Below, in pieces: positions 1-14,201 of a stretch of 64,000 nt of DNA. Each line of letters opens with the position of its first letter. Positions within the stretch are counted from its first letter, which is position 1. This DNA is from Baylisascaris procyonis (taxonomy: Eukaryota; Nematoda; Chromadorea; Rhabditida; Ascarididae). The stretch covers positions 1 to 64,000 of the forward strand of contig JAZARR010000127.1 of assembly GCA_037389465.1 (NCBI GenBank), read 5' to 3'. The position numbers and the translations under genes were made by a program. The notes under the pieces were generated by a model that worked only from the letters and a program-made list of their open reading frames with translations, had not been told where the DNA came from and did no database searches.

Positions 1-209
1 AAATCTCATAGTAGAAGGGCGAGTGATAATGTTTAGCAATAAATTAATTCTTGCTGTAGAGCTCCGATTCTATTTTTTATATCACCACTGTAGGATTGTT
101 ATCTTGCCCACATGGCATGGAATGCAAAAAAAAAAAAAAAATTGAAAAGACAACAACGTTTAGAAGGCAAAATTATACCACGTTTCATATGCAAATAATA
201 ATCTCATAC

Positions 210-3200
210 CGTCCAAACTCATTGAATGAAGTTTTTTGTTTGCATAGTGCTATTGTATCTGGCTCAGGCAAATTCCTCCATGGAAGGGTTCCTTCTATCA
301 GCTCGATAATCGAATAGAATAAACTCCACAAGTCGTCAACTGGTCCCTAAACTCAACTTATTGCTATCGCATATGCAAGACATATATAAAATCCTTCATA
401 TGAAACAAAAGTAAATTACAACCCCATTGGCATTAAATCAAGCACAGCTAAAAATAAAGTTTTCATCATGGCAGAATACGAATTTCCTCGTATCTTTAAT
501 TCCTTCGATTCTCTTCCTATGCACAGCTGTCTGCCTACTCCTGCAAGCGGCAACAATCAGTTGTGGAATGATGGCGATGACTGAGAAAATAAAAAATTCT
601 AAGCACCTAAAATGCCTGAGGGAGTATGCCCATCATCTATCATAGAATCCATCGTCATTGTGTCACCGCTCTACACTACAGACTCATAGTAAATGCAAAA
701 TTCGCAACACTTAGCACTGCATTCTTTGTGCAAAAAAATATCGCCACATAGGTTTTCTAGAATGGTGGCTATCATAGCAAGCTAAATGACCTGCTCTCTC
801 CTCTCATGAACTGTGAGAGAAACATATCGCATTGTGCCACGAAATCCGGCGTATTGTCTTTCTTTGCGAACAATCCCACTCTGATGTCGATATTGGCGTG
901 CTATACCAAAATCGATGAGATGTATCACTCTGCTGCGTTCATGCAATCCAATGCACAAATTTGATGGCTTAACGTCCCTGAAATGAGCACCGTAACTGCA
1001 CAGCAAGTTTATTAGCGAATAGGTAGCATTCCGACAAAAATCGTTCGAATGGCTTACTTTTTGTTTATTAATTTTTACCTTTATTCCCTTATTTATTTAT
1101 TTGTTTGCTCAGCAAGCACTAAGAATGAAAAATATGTGATCTGATTATTTGTCACTTCCGCATCACAGGCGGTTTCCAATTAATTAAAGGAAGCTGAGTT
1201 GATCAACTCCATTTCAAGCAACAGCTCTATGAATAGTCAGAACAGAAATTAACGTTGAAAAAACAGCACCTACCGTAAGTGGAAGTCGATCTAGGTAGTA
1301 CAGATTTCGCAGAAAACAGCAGAAAAATAATTTTTCATTTATGAGTTCAAGGAAAATTAGAAGGTGGAACTTGGAAAAGAATGCTCGTTATGAGTCTTGC
1401 AAAGAATTTTCTTTCATATAAAGAGGAGATATCCACACATCAGCCATTTTTATAAACTAGGGATAGATCCCGCTCCAACCGACGATGTTAAAAGATGTCG
1501 ATTCGAAACTCAATTCAACATTCTTTGTAAGATAGATGATCGGGTAATTGTACAACGAAGAAATGCGTCGATTATATTGCACAATTTTCAACAAACATGA
1601 GCAATATGAAACCGCTTGACAATTTTGTTATAATTGACAGTGAAAACATAGAAAATAATTCTAAAAATATGGTGAGAATTAATAAACAGCTCCGTCAATT
1701 CGAGATAGAGGACAAATCAAGAGAAATAAGGAAACCAAGATCGTGCGCAGTGCGTTCACATTCGATGATAAAATATTGCATATAAGAATGCGAGTGCTAT
1801 AAATAGATGAACGAACATTGTTGGGATAATATCGGCGATTGCAAATTTCCAGTTCACCTTTGCATAAAATTTATAGCCAACCTCAAAGCAGTCGACCCGC
1901 TAGAAACATAAAATCTTACATCATTAATAAATTGCTTGCACAACATTCACACTGATTCGGATAAGTCATTCATACAAATAAGAAGGAACAAAGACACAGC
2001 CCCCCAACTTGTGAGATCTTTGATATTACAGGGACAGTTTGAGACAAATATTATTTGCTACTATATATCGATTGTAACCACAAGAAAAAGCTGAACACCG
2101 AAAGAACAACAATGAACAGATTACATAACTGGCAAGTTTATATTCAAGATAAAGATGTGATACGATTTAAACAAAACGTACGCAGAGCTGTTATAAACAA
2201 AACGTTCGCAGAGCTGTTATACAAGAATTTGCGTGCCTGGTTGGTGTGTCTGGCAAGACTGCAAAAGCGCATATTGCTGGAGGCAATTTGACACGTCCCT
2301 CGAGCGGTTTATGATCTTATTTATGTAAAATGCATGTAAAGATTTGATCTTTATTTTTAAGTGTATGTAAGTTCTTTCGATGTTGGTGGATGAGTTTGAA
2401 GTTCAGGCACACTGAGCTAAAAGAAAATTTCACAAGTCTAGCTTTACTGGCTCGTGGGTCAGAACTTTCGGGCGTATAGACACGAGATACATATATACAT
2501 ACATGCCTTTGCATGGAATGTATTGCCATAACGAGCATTATGGATGCAAATTTTGCATAACTTATGTTAATAGAGAAGATGAGTCGTACCTGTGGATAAA
2601 TCCAATGTCATGAATGGCTTTAAGCGCATTGCAACATTGTTTGCTGACCCTTGTTACAGTAGCAACGCTTAGACGATGCTTTCTTTGTTGTCGCCGTAAT
2701 TCGCTTAGATTCTCGCCCAGTAGCTCCATTATAATATAATTGAAATTTTCGAAGCTTCCACAAGCGAACTAAAACAGATTCCTTTTTTTTTTCATTTGGG
2801 CTTACCGACTTGTGCCCCATGTACCATGATGCCTTAATTTCATAGGCATTGATTGCTAAGGTTGATTAGGCTGCTTAGCTTGGTTGGCATTGCTTAGGTT
2901 AAACGAGGCATCCTACAAAGCTTCATGTACGGGTAGCAATAACGGCCGCATAACGAAGAAAAACACTCCTTATTGGCTGCAATTTGGAGGAAACGTTTGT
3001 GGGCAATGATATTTGCCTCCTGATACCTGTCTTCTACCTTGGCTCAAATTGGCTCGAATTCCTTTAGACTTAAAGAAGGAATCTTTAAGTACGATGGATA
3101 CGATGCACCTGAATGACTGTAGACGGTAGTTTTGAGTGTAAACCTCCACTTTGTTTGATAGTACTGTTCGCCTTTGTAAAAAAAAAAATTAGACAAGAAA

Positions 3201-3750
3201 GTGATTAGTTTACAAAATAAATTTCATTAGGTTTCTTGCTCTGCCGCCTGTAAATGATGATTTCATTAATGCGAATAAAACTTTATGCAATTAGGCATAG
3301 CAGTCGAATAAGAAAACTAACGAAATAAGGTATATGTGGCGTTCCTTGAAGAGCACTAAGAACTTTATATTCTAGGACCAGCCGTGCTGGCTCATGTCGC
3401 TCCGATTCAATTTTCATTGCGAGGGTAGTACCCGATCTCTGCAAGAAGACATGGTCATTTAGCATTAAAAATGCTAATTCAAGTATTCATTATTCCTCTG
3501 CAAAACAACGTTCTATCAAATCTATATGCGCATTTTGTATATCAAGTAAAGCGAAAATATCAAGTCACGCATTCTATAGCACCTTTATGGCAGTTATGTA
3601 TCAAATCAGTATATTCTAAACAACCTCATCGACCACCGAGTAGACTTGTCCGAAACCACCACCACCGACCATCTTCTTGACTCTATATTTCCCGCATATA
3701 ACACATCCCATTTCCAGATACGGCTGTGCATTTCTTCCAAATTGATAGTG
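210..3750 (-). CDS. Tau-tubulin-kinase/CK1-family protein kinase, partial (5 exons)
   Basis: Protein Ser/Thr kinase catalytic domain in five exons, in transcript order 3750-3625, 3438-3322, 2768-2590, 977-791 and 346-210. All four internal junctions keep phase. Exon 1 carries the Gly-rich loop (YRVKKMVGGGGFGQVYSVVDE, read as GGGGFG), exon 2 the ATP lysine in LAMKIES, and exon 3 the hinge IIMELLGENL. The catalytic loop FIHR/DVKPSN is split by an intron inside the Arg codon (AG|G). Exon 4 has IDFGIARQY and AGFRGTMRY. Exon 5 has DDLWSLFY and LPWRNLP. Absence of an APE motif and the GTxRY segment are typical of the CK1/TTBK group, and these residues fit TTBK better than CK1 proper. All catalytic residues seen are intact. 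Exon 5 ends in phase 2 at a GTATGAG donor, so the C-terminus lies beyond the left edge. No start codon was located upstream of 3750. Confidence 0.88.
2169..2220. repeat. 26-bp tandem duplication
   Basis: Two adjacent 26-bp copies, 2169-2194 and 2195-2220, share AAACAAAACGT and CGCAGAGCTGTTAT and differ at one base (GTACG versus GTTCG). It lies inside a kinase intron and looks like a simple slippage duplication. Confidence 0.9.
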
Positions 3751-6700
3751 CTGAAAAGTATTTGTTTAAGAAATATGCCGACTATGCATGCAGAACATTT
3801 TAGCATTAATTAGCCACTGTTCAGCGTAATGTTTTGCATCTGCCAATGCTTCCAACGATAATCACTGAGGAAAACGAACATGCATGACCTTGTTTGAGAA
3901 TTTTTTCGCACTTTTTTAAGCGAATTTCTTTCGATGCTGGCAAATCTTATATATACACAAATCTACTATAAGAAAATAAGTGATTTCATTCAAGTCTTTC
4001 TGAATAACACCTGTACACCAGACATATTTTTTTCCTATATATGCTTTTCTTGTTATACATATTTTTTCCTTGTTACACAGTCAACCACTCTTTTTCATGT
4101 GCTTGAATACGTAGGAGTTCTTTTGAAATTTATAGATTTTTATGGGGAAAAATTTTTTCTTAGTTTTTTAATATAAAAAAAAAAATGCTCTGAACAACTT
4201 TGCATCTGCACGAGTCTTCAGATATGCGGATGAATTTCGCTCCTATTTTGCACTCATTGTTTAGGCAATCGCCTTATCAAAGCGGTCGACCGTTCCTCCT
4301 CGCAAGCCTTCCTTATGTCTACAGCATATAGGACAAACATGATAAAACTAGGAGCCATTAATCGAATCACTACTAGCATTACTCTATGATTTTTGTGCGT
4401 ATTTTAATCATTTACGTGACGATGCACAATAAATATATCACAACAAAAAGCTAAAATTTTCTTCGCACTTTTCGGCACTAAATTTATATTTTTTTCAACA
4501 AAGTTTTCTTTTCGAAAATACGTCATCGAATAATTGAGAGCAATTTGTGCAGAGAGAGCGATTTGTGACAACAGAACTAACCTCAGTGTTCTCACGAGGT
4601 AGTGCTGTTGAATTTTCTGCCATTGAATTGTATAAGAAATGATGATCGAAGTTATTTTAGATCTGTAAATACTTTGGCAATAATCAATTATATATTCCCA
4701 AAAGGCGAGGGGTAAATATTATCCATGCCACACGTTTAGATTAATTGATAATTGTGTTGAATTAAGATTGCTGACGATGAGGTGATTAGGATTCGCTAGC
4801 GCGAATGTGCCAGATTCAGAGTGAATGACGGAAACCATGCGCTATGTTTTCAAAGTATCCCAACCCTGTGCAAGCTTCAAGCTCTACCTACAACACCTCC
4901 AATAGAAGATAGCATCCCCTGACTCCATGAGGGATTTCCTTCCTGCCCGGTATCAAATCAACGACTTATCCGCATTGTGCTCTTATCGCTGCTCTTCCCC
5001 TTGGCTCTCGAACGGACGGTTCAAATTCGGGGAGCTGGCAAAAATTGTCATTTAAAAATATCGTTTTGATTGTTTCAAGCGCTTCAAATTCGTATCGCAC
5101 ATCACCCTCTCATCTGAAATGCTGATTCCCTTCTCCAGTATCTCCGCTTCAGCACTCACTGCATTCAGAGATCGAGGTGACGTATAATGTATGATTGTGA
5201 ACCAATAATAATCCATGCTTCATTGCTAGGTAACACTTAATATTTAATAATATGAATACAAGCTTGTAGATAAAATAGACAACGACTAAAATGAAATTTT
5301 CAACTTAACTCCAGTCGGCTCAAATTTGTGTCTGCTTTGGCAAAGGGAGAATTGAAGCATCATGCCCAAGAACGACATTGAAACTATGTCCACATGGAAA
5401 TATGTAACATCTATCTCTTACATAAGCTCATCATAATGCAACCTTCCCAATTTCATTGCCAGCCCCTTTAAGTGGTGCTCACGACATCTGTCACACCTGA
5501 TATCATGAGAACAAGTTTATGGCGTCCGAGATTATTGCTTCAATGCTCGGAGTTCATTTAATTTGCATGCATTGTGGTTTCATTCAGTATTGGGACATAT
5601 TTTAACAACTCTTTGAGGTGTTAAGGAGTCACTAAATTATTTTTGACTCCCTGATAGGAAATTATTTTATAGATGGCTGAGGCCCTAACGAGCATCTCTA
5701 CTTGGACGCAGGATAGGAACTGCTTCTTCGGTTAAGCTCAATCGTATTAAATCTTCAGCATTCAAAGCACAACAATTCACGCCAGAGCAATTATATCAGG
5801 TCACCGGTGCTGCGTGATAATTTATGGAATACAATTGGTCAAATATGACTGGTCTCTCGTTTTTTTATGCTTTCAATTCTGGTCTAAAAATTTCAGATGC
5901 CCCTGGCCAATCTATACAGCGAGGTGGAAAAGTTAGAAATTCAAGCAGCTATATTCCTCACGCGTTTGATTCAATAACAATGAATAAACATTGCAGGTTG
6001 TCGGTTGTGCTGTGTCTTCTTCGTCAATACAGTAGGAAGTTCCGCATAGCGTATGTATCACCAATTTTTTTCCAGTGCTAGAGATGTCGTTGTAAAGCCG
6101 AAACCTGCTTTCGTATACGTGGATCGTAGCTAAGAGCCAATTTTGGAAGAATGTGGAATGAAATTTCAAATGTTCACAATCGCCTCATATTTCAGCTGTT
6201 AGCAAAAAATATTGGTGAAAGTTTTTGATTTGATTTTCCAGTTACGACAAAAATCAGCATAACGTTCCAACATAGCGCAATTATGCAGCCTTCGATACTT
6301 TGGAGCGCAATACGTTCGAATTAGGAATACTTATTGCGTGCAGCGAAATCTTCTACGAAAATTTGATCTTATCTATGAACGTTCGGTCACCAACGTTTAG
6401 AGCATCGTCTTTTAGAAGAGCATTGCTTTAGAAGCACATGAAACTCGTATAATTGAGAAATCGAACGTCCTTCTTAACGCATTCTTTATATGTCATTTTC
6501 GATTCGCGTGATTATCACTTCTACTCTATGTAACGCAATATACTGATATTCACTATTGAACGCAATTATATCATTCAGCAAGAAATGAAGAAACCTGTTA
6601 TTGAGATGATAAGAAATGATAAGCACGCAACCATACACCGACCAAAAAAACCTGAAAATGGTTATCATTACTTTAGAATATAAGCAATAGCTTCGGATAT

Positions 6701-9700
6701 TATTCTAGGCAGAATTTTTTTTTTTTTTTTTGCATAACATAGCAAATTGCTTTACCATATTCTTATGTGCATAAGATGTACCTATTAGATAATTTGCATG
6801 TCTCTCAAACAGTTTAATGAATTGACCTCTTATTTCATTTTATTAAAATTTATTTATTTCATTTATTTGAATTTATTCAATTTCATTCAGATTTGAACAT
6901 TTATAGTGAATTTTTTTTAGAATTTTCGCTCAAGAAATGTCTCTCATATAATGTTATCATTAGTACATGTTAATTTTTGTCTAGCTGTCATCTGAATGCA
7001 TAAGCCATAAGTTTCATCGGTTTGCTTTGACAAATAATTGTGATTCTCTAGTCGATCTTGTATGTCATAAACTCTGTTGACAAAATTTTCAATATTCCGG
7101 TTCTATTTTGGTGACTAAATTAACTATATGTTGTAAAAATATTTGTATTACACGTTTGACGATCTCAAAAACGAGAATTCAGTATTTGGCGCTAGTCCAA
7201 ACTCTCGAAAATGACGAGTACTAAAGAAGACTCGAGCTGATTAGCTGATAAATAAAGTTAGACGGAGCATATCACTCTATGACATTTGGGAACTTCAGCG
7301 GATTTTCACGTGTAATCGTAGCTTGCGGGTCATTTTCGACGGAATTTAGTGGAATTTTTTTTAATGTTGTAAGAAATATTCATCAGGTCAACATATGCGT
7401 TTTCTTGCACTCTGGGCGCCCTGAATTTTCTTAGTATAAAATTTTCGCAGTTCGTTTTTTTCTGCCAACAATGTTTCATGTGTTTCTGTTATCTTCATCT
7501 TCTACTTTCATATAAATGGCGTAAAATTATTTTTGTGATTTGTGGAAAGGAACGTGATAATATGTGCTTAATCACAATTTAAAAACGCACACTTTCTTCG
7601 CATCGAACTATTTGCGGCAGGAATTTCGAGGACCGTTTCGAACCATAATCGACATATGCGTGCATCCTCACCGCGTCCAAACATCCCTTCTGATTGTCTC
7701 TCTCTCTCTCTTGGTTGGGAAATCGACGAATGAATGAGCTATCCTGATCCCTAACCTCGCTTGCCGGCGTCAATTTATCAGAAAAAAATTGTTTGCTTCA
7801 CATCAAATGTCACAACTTTAGTTTTATCGCTTTTCATTGTCAGTTCTTAGCTTCGTCCAGCCGTCAAAATCTGGCCACCATAAACCATGCACATGATCAG
7901 TCGGTCACTTAGGCAGAGGCCAATGAGTGCTAAGTTTTGTGACCCTAATTCCATTCGGATTTTGGCCTATTCGATACAAATGTCTTAATCTGTGCCCTTC
8001 CTTCCTCACTATTTCTATGGAAAGTTTTCAAAAACCTAAAAATATTTAACTATAGAATGCTCTCTGAAAACTCCATAGTTCAAGGGCAGCAATTTAAATG
8101 AGGACACAGTGATTTTGGCATTTATGTTTGTCGACAAATTTGCAGAATGATCAGGCGTTTTCCAAACTATTAATGCTTACCTACTTTCATCTCTCCTTCC
8201 TTCTTTAAGGCGCCAACAGAAGCTCACGAAATTGACGGTGAAAAACTGCTGAGAAGTTCCAGTTTCTGAGAAAAAATTCCGAGGCTGCAAAACAAATACT
8301 GCGGAAAGAGAGAAGTGAAGGAAGTACACAGTGCGAAAGAACGGTATACGCGCCTTTATCTAGTGTCGAAAACGATAACGCTATGCGTTTATATTGGATA
8401 TAACTCTATGTTCTTTAGGCATGATTTGATGACTACGATAATATCGAAGGAGGGCATGCGGAAGATCCCTTATTGTTCTAGTCACCGCCTGAACTACGAT
8501 CTCTTTTCCCGTTGATCGCGCTTTCAATGTTTTTCGCCAAATTGACATTCACAACATGAAGTTCTGGTGAATGCCAGTTTGATGAATGGTGAACACTTGG
8601 CGCTACTTTGCAACCCTGCAAATGTAGATGTGCTCAACGTTATTGCTAAAACAACATAAGCGACGTATTCAAGCGACCACACGTCATTCGACTCTAGAGC
8701 TCATGTAAGAGAGCGAATGCTAAATCCCGCTGCTCTCCATATCTTCGAGGTGCCGTTGTAAATGGAGACAAGGGACCATATTGCTTCAAGCAATGGAGAG
8801 CAAATCTCTTAGATGGGCATGTTATGAGTTAGGCGAATTTTTAAAATTTTATTTCGAATTGTCGCTTTCATATGCATATGATGAATGAAGAATTCACTCG
8901 GAGTAGTGAATCACAACATCAGCAAAAATATCGTTTCGTCACAAATGTGAACCCGTCAACGAACAAACAATTTCAAATAATAGCACTTTGTAATATAATC
9001 ATATGGCACATAATTCGACGTGCGTTTATACGGCATCAATGTAAACGCTTTCCATTCATCGATTCATACGTCAATTCATTGCGAAAGACGCTAATGAGAT
9101 TCGATCATAGCGAATAGCGACAAACTCTTTTTATATATACAATATAACTACAACAACAAAATGTTAAATGAGTGATGAACGAAACGAATGAAAGCGACGT
9201 TATATGAACGAACTGTCGTATAAAAATATCTAAAAAGGTATCATCTCGAAGATGGGGTAATGAATTTGATCGAAATTATCTGAAAATTTCGGTGCTGTTG
9301 CATTTGCAGCAATTAAGTAAAGTTAGAGGTGGAAAAAAGAATAAAAGCATTAAAATCGATTGAAATACTTGAGATTCATGAAAATTCGTTGTTTTCTGTT
9401 CGTCATAAATTGTTAAATTAAACACAACGATGGTCGGAGCAACAAGATTTCAAATGGTCATAAGCATAGAAGCACAAATGTGCAATATCGAATGCAACGC
9501 AATGATGTGAAGACGGTTTCAAAACAAAGCTATATATCGCTCTTGATGCAATGCATTTAGCAAAAGGATTCGCGAATCCTCAACGAATTGTACTATATCC
9601 AACTGGGCCATCAGTAGTCACATTGCTCGCACTTAAAGAACCATAATGGCGAACGCCCTTATAATTTCTTCATTATGGAATGCATTGTTTGCAGATAAAG

Positions 9701-10950
9701 CGATGCTCGCGCTTCAGCACATCCTTACCACTCGTATACCTCTTCAGGGGTGATTACAACCCTATTCCTACCCTATTCTATTGCCTATCGCACAACACCC
9801 CAGCATTAGTTGTAGCCATATTAGCACTGCCTCCTCCTCTTTCACTCCCTCCGTCACTTCCTATGCTCTCATGTACTTTTTCTGCTACTTCTTAAAGCAA
9901 TATTAGCGCTCTAACTTTTGCTTCAGCGTCCATACTTAATTATCCAGTCTGAGGCCAATTTTGGAGCGTATTAAGAGAGCAGAAGGACGACCGCCTATAT
10001 AGATGACGTTTAGCATTTACTGAAGAATCGCCTATCAGATAATAGAGATCCTTGAATGTCTTTCGAATTTCGCTTTTAGGCATTGCTATGCATCAAATGT
10101 CAATAAGGCCATATGATGGAAGTGCGTATCTCCTTTTCGATAACGTCACAACAAATCGCTAAAATTCTCGAAAAATGTAAGAAATAATATTGCGAGATAT
10201 TTGCTACTAAAGAACTTCGTTTTTTAGTGGCAAAACTGAAAACAGACAATTCACTGCGTCATTGATGTTTCAAATGTCCAGGTAGGGAGGTTTCTAGTTC
10301 CGCTGTATTTTGCTTGTCAGATATTTGACAGTTCCATTGTCAGGACGATATCTCAAGGAGGTATGCAACGGTTCCGCTGAGAATTTTCATACGATCATGT
10401 GTTACTACGCTGTTGTATTTAATTACACAGGACTTGCGAATACAGGATGAATGGCTCAATTAAACTAGGCAGAGAGTTGATGGAAGATGGAAGAAGCCAT
10501 TCATATTCGCATACAAGAAATGATAGCCACTATACAAGCCATACAACGGTTTTGTACTTTTGCGCCAAACAATTCCGGTAGGCATTATATGCCAATTGAG
10601 CACACTATGAGCTTTAGCGCTCCAATACGTTAACCAAGTCCTAATCCCTAGGAAGATAATCAGAAATTTCCCATCCATCTACTTTCTTATTCTAACGGGA
10701 AAAAAAGAATGGCGGAAAATGGCTCCAATTTGGCAACTTCAATCACGAATAATTTCCGCCACCAATCAAATACAACCTGGAGATTGCATTATTCACATGA
10801 AACTCGCAGGTGATTAATTGCGAGATATTGCAGACAAACTCCACCGTTGGCAAAAGCATTACCTCATCTAATAATGGCTACATAATTGTCTTGCCCACAG
10901 AGAGCATTTTCACAACAATAACAGTATAAAATTTTTGGCCAAAGGAAACA
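3751..10950. other. Long stretch without a supportable gene
   Basis: The 5' end of the kinase gene should lie in the left part, but I found no convincing N-terminal exon. A GC-richer patch at about 4850-5170 has short open frames on both strands and no usable splice sites. Poly-T occurs at about 6715-6731 and a short CT run near 7697-7710. ORFs of 60-80 codons at 5824, 7579, 8315, 8872, 9680 and 10460 have no family motif and no convincing splice context. Confidence 0.5.
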
Positions 10951-13900
10951 TCACGCCGGAGTTGTATCCTTCGGTACATTGTGACGCTTGGGCGCTGGCT
11001 TTGTGGCACATGACAATGCTTCGGTATATGAAGGCAACGGTGGTACTTCGTCGTCGTTGAGTGGGCTCGCATAGCAAGAGCCTCGTGAATCACATTTTAA
11101 CATATAAGGTTTACTGTAATCAATAGGTGCTGGTATATTTGTCGGATTAACGCCTGCAAAAGTAGATTGCAATTCACCACTAAGTCTGGTTTATATGCCA
11201 TAAACAAACATTGGCCATTAAGCATAGGCAGATGTAGTTAAGCCTGAGTTATGAAAAAAGTTTTAGAATCCATGACGAAAATTTCCACTGAAATCACCAC
11301 CAAAATTATGGGTTTTCTTAATTGACCACAGCAATATTTTATCAATTTTAGCAGTTTCTACAAAAATATCACAAAATTTCATATTTTTTAAGGAAGATGA
11401 ATACATATAAATAAACGAGTTTCAAATGTTTGACATTAAAACGTCAAAAGATTTAATATCAAATGAAATGAGACGCGAACACCAAAAAAGAGGATCCTAC
11501 TAGGGGTTATCGTGACGTAACGAAAACAGATATTTAGTTTTGCTTCGCCTTACATCAGTTTGAACAATTGCTTAGCAACCTCTTTAGACTAAATTCTTTT
11601 TATCGCATGTCAGTTTTGCGGTCGTCGATATATATGAAAATGATAATTTTGTGCCCTAATATATAGTACCAAAGATAATGCTCTGCTCACTTAAGAATTG
11701 AATAGTCTGTGGAAGAGCGATGAATAAAAAAAAGTTGAAATTAAATAAGAAAGGGTTTAGAGGTTCGTCAAATCTGAAAAACTTTCTCAAATTTCGAAAT
11801 TATAACTTTATTGGCCAGAGAGCTATAAACTGTTGAGAACTATTCACTAAGATGCCCATAAAACGCACTTCGTCGATTCGTTTAATGATTTGTAAGCGTT
11901 CAAAGAACAAAAATTTATGATGATACTTTTCTCCATCAATGGCAGAAAGAAGTGATATCTAAAAAAGTCGTAAACGCTGAATTTTGCTCCTCAACACTGA
12001 AAGAAAAAACAACAGCAACATGATTCGTTTAAAACTTTTCATTGGTTTCTTTCAAAGACAACTGCCAAAAAGAGCGCAACAAATAAGAAGACAACAGCTA
12101 GAAACATTTGACCGAACTTCACGATCAGTCTTGTCAACATAACAGAAACTGAGGAAAAACATTTTGAACTTCAACAACGCTCACATAGTTCACACTGTTT
12201 CCGTCCAATGAGCGGAAAATAATGAAAATTTTCGCGCATTGAATAGGCCATAAATGACCGCCGAAAGTATTTTTGGTACGGAAAGAAAACGTTGAAACTA
12301 GTAGAAACTAAACGTACCATTCAATTCGACGTTACGACGTCGATCACCACGCGGATGAAGGCAACATGTACACGTTGAAATAGAACATACAACACCAAAT
12401 AAAGTTCCAAAGACGAAAAATTGACAAATTAATTGAGAACTGAGTGTTACTGCTGAAAGCAAAAATGAAACTGACTTCAAAATTCTTCATTCTATGCCAA
12501 CAGTTGAAACAACAAACTCAGCAAAACTGCAATGCAACAGCTCGCAATTTATGAAAAATTTTAGCACTTTTGCAGAGTTCCCTTAACACCGAATTAAAAA
12601 GTGATCCTTCTCAGGAAGGATTAGGAGTTAAACTGAGATGAGGCCGATAACTAAACCGGAAACCAAGATGCGAAGAAAATGCGAGTAGCCGGATCAAAAT
12701 CACTAACACGATACTGACAAAGATTAAGTGCGCAACAAGGCGATTTATTCAATATAGTAAACAACTTTGTGATCATTACTGAATAAAGCGTAAATGACGA
12801 ACTAACGTAAACCGACCATCAGAGGTAGTTGTGTTGTGATTTAAAGTGGTAGTACTCTCGATATGAGTTATATTGTTCATCGCCGATTTCAACTTTGCTT
12901 CGCCGAATTGTTTCTTGAGGATCTCTTCGAGTGTGGTGCGTAACCTCTCCTCGGAGATCGTACGGATCCGTTCATGCGATAGTGCGTCGACCTGTTCACT
13001 CGCTTCGTACTGCAATGCACGGAACAGCTCATCGCGTGTTTCGTCGAGGTTTATCTCAAGAATGCCCTGCAAAACGCTGCTGCCGCCTCATTGCACTTAT
13101 TTATCGACTCTCCTTTCCCCATAGGCGCATTAATGAATAAATTCGCAGCGATCACAATGAACTTTCGTTATCTTATCGGCAAATCTGTTCAAGTAGTGTC
13201 TAGGTGAATGGTGAGCATTATATGATTCTTTCTGCTCCAAATAGGGCCCAGAGAAGAACTCATCTTGCTCAATTTTGGAAAGACCTGAGCGAGAAGATGT
13301 TTCTTTTGAGGTAGAGGAGTAAACATCTGAGTGTTGGCGAACGGTCCAATTTGTTTCAGTTGGAGCTGATGTAATAAGTAGATTTCCTATGGTGTTTCTG
13401 AAAAATGGTGTTGCACAAAAGGGAAGCATATAATGGATTTTGCACAAATCCATATAATGAAGTCATCTAAAGTAACGTTTAAGATCTAAATTTCAAAGCA
13501 GTAAATCACCTTAGCGTCTCTATTATTCGAATCTGTAGGCGAAGGCATCTCTGCAGTTCCGTTACCATCCCTTAGAATTAATTCAATTACATCCTTCGGG
13601 CTCCCATTAAAAACTGATAGCACATTCGAAGAGGCTGGTTCAGAAGAGTTGGTGCTTTCGACACTTGTTGATAAGACTGCAGAATCTGAGGGGATTTGTA
13701 GCATAATAGCATCTCCTGATGCGGATTGTTCATATAACTCTTCGATGAATTCAGTGGTCGGAGTCACCGAAGTACTTGAAACAGGTGCACAATGAAAGAT
13801 GCTGGGAAATCGCATATATGCAAAAAATTGCAGCACGATTAACTCTGTGCGCATTTCTCTTTCGCGTTCATCGAATTCAATTTCACTCTGAAATATGAAT

Positions 13901-14201
13901 AGAGGTTATTAAATATTTAAATAAAAATATCGACACTTATCGCTGCAAATCATGATAAATCATTAATCAACAAATCATTAATGAACGCAGAAAAAATGCT
14001 ATGGGATTGCAACGCAAAAAAATCTCTAATTGCAGCTGTCTGTACGAAGATGAGTGCTTGACGAATCGCTGTGTCAATACGTTCCATAAAGGAAACCGGT
14101 CGAAAATACCCTTCAATTAAGGGTCGTCTTGATTGCGATCATCCAAAAATCGATCAAGCAACCAACATTTTACGCTCTCTTACCTTTGCTCTTTTGGCCA
14201 T
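10951..14201 (-). CDS. Single-pass membrane protein with PPxY tail, function unknown
   Basis: Proposed exons in transcript order: 14201-14184 (ATG, MAKRAK), 13887-13510, 13397-13163, 13066 to about 12800, 12452-12318, and 11153-10951 (stop TGA). The first part is Ser/Thr-rich with acidic helices, and the fourth exon is strongly helical (RDELFRALQYEASEQVDAL). The fifth encodes a membrane segment, LICQFFVFGTLFGVVCSI, then a Cys cluster STCTCCLHPRG and a basic stop-transfer stretch. The last exon is a Pro-rich tail with PPLPSYTEA, a PPxY-like WW-domain ligand. The junctions 14184/13887, 13163/13066 and 12318/11153 are in phase. The 13510/13397 junction is not, and the donor of the fourth exon is uncertain, so a small exon may be missing. 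TM plus Cys cluster plus PPxY recalls Shisa/WBP1-type adaptors, but I cannot assign it to them. The last two exons are the most secure. Confidence 0.55.

Noticed and set aside
5010..5060. tRNA-like B-box (GGTTCAAATTC)
   Set aside because: No complementary T-arm, anticodon arm or acceptor stem around it.
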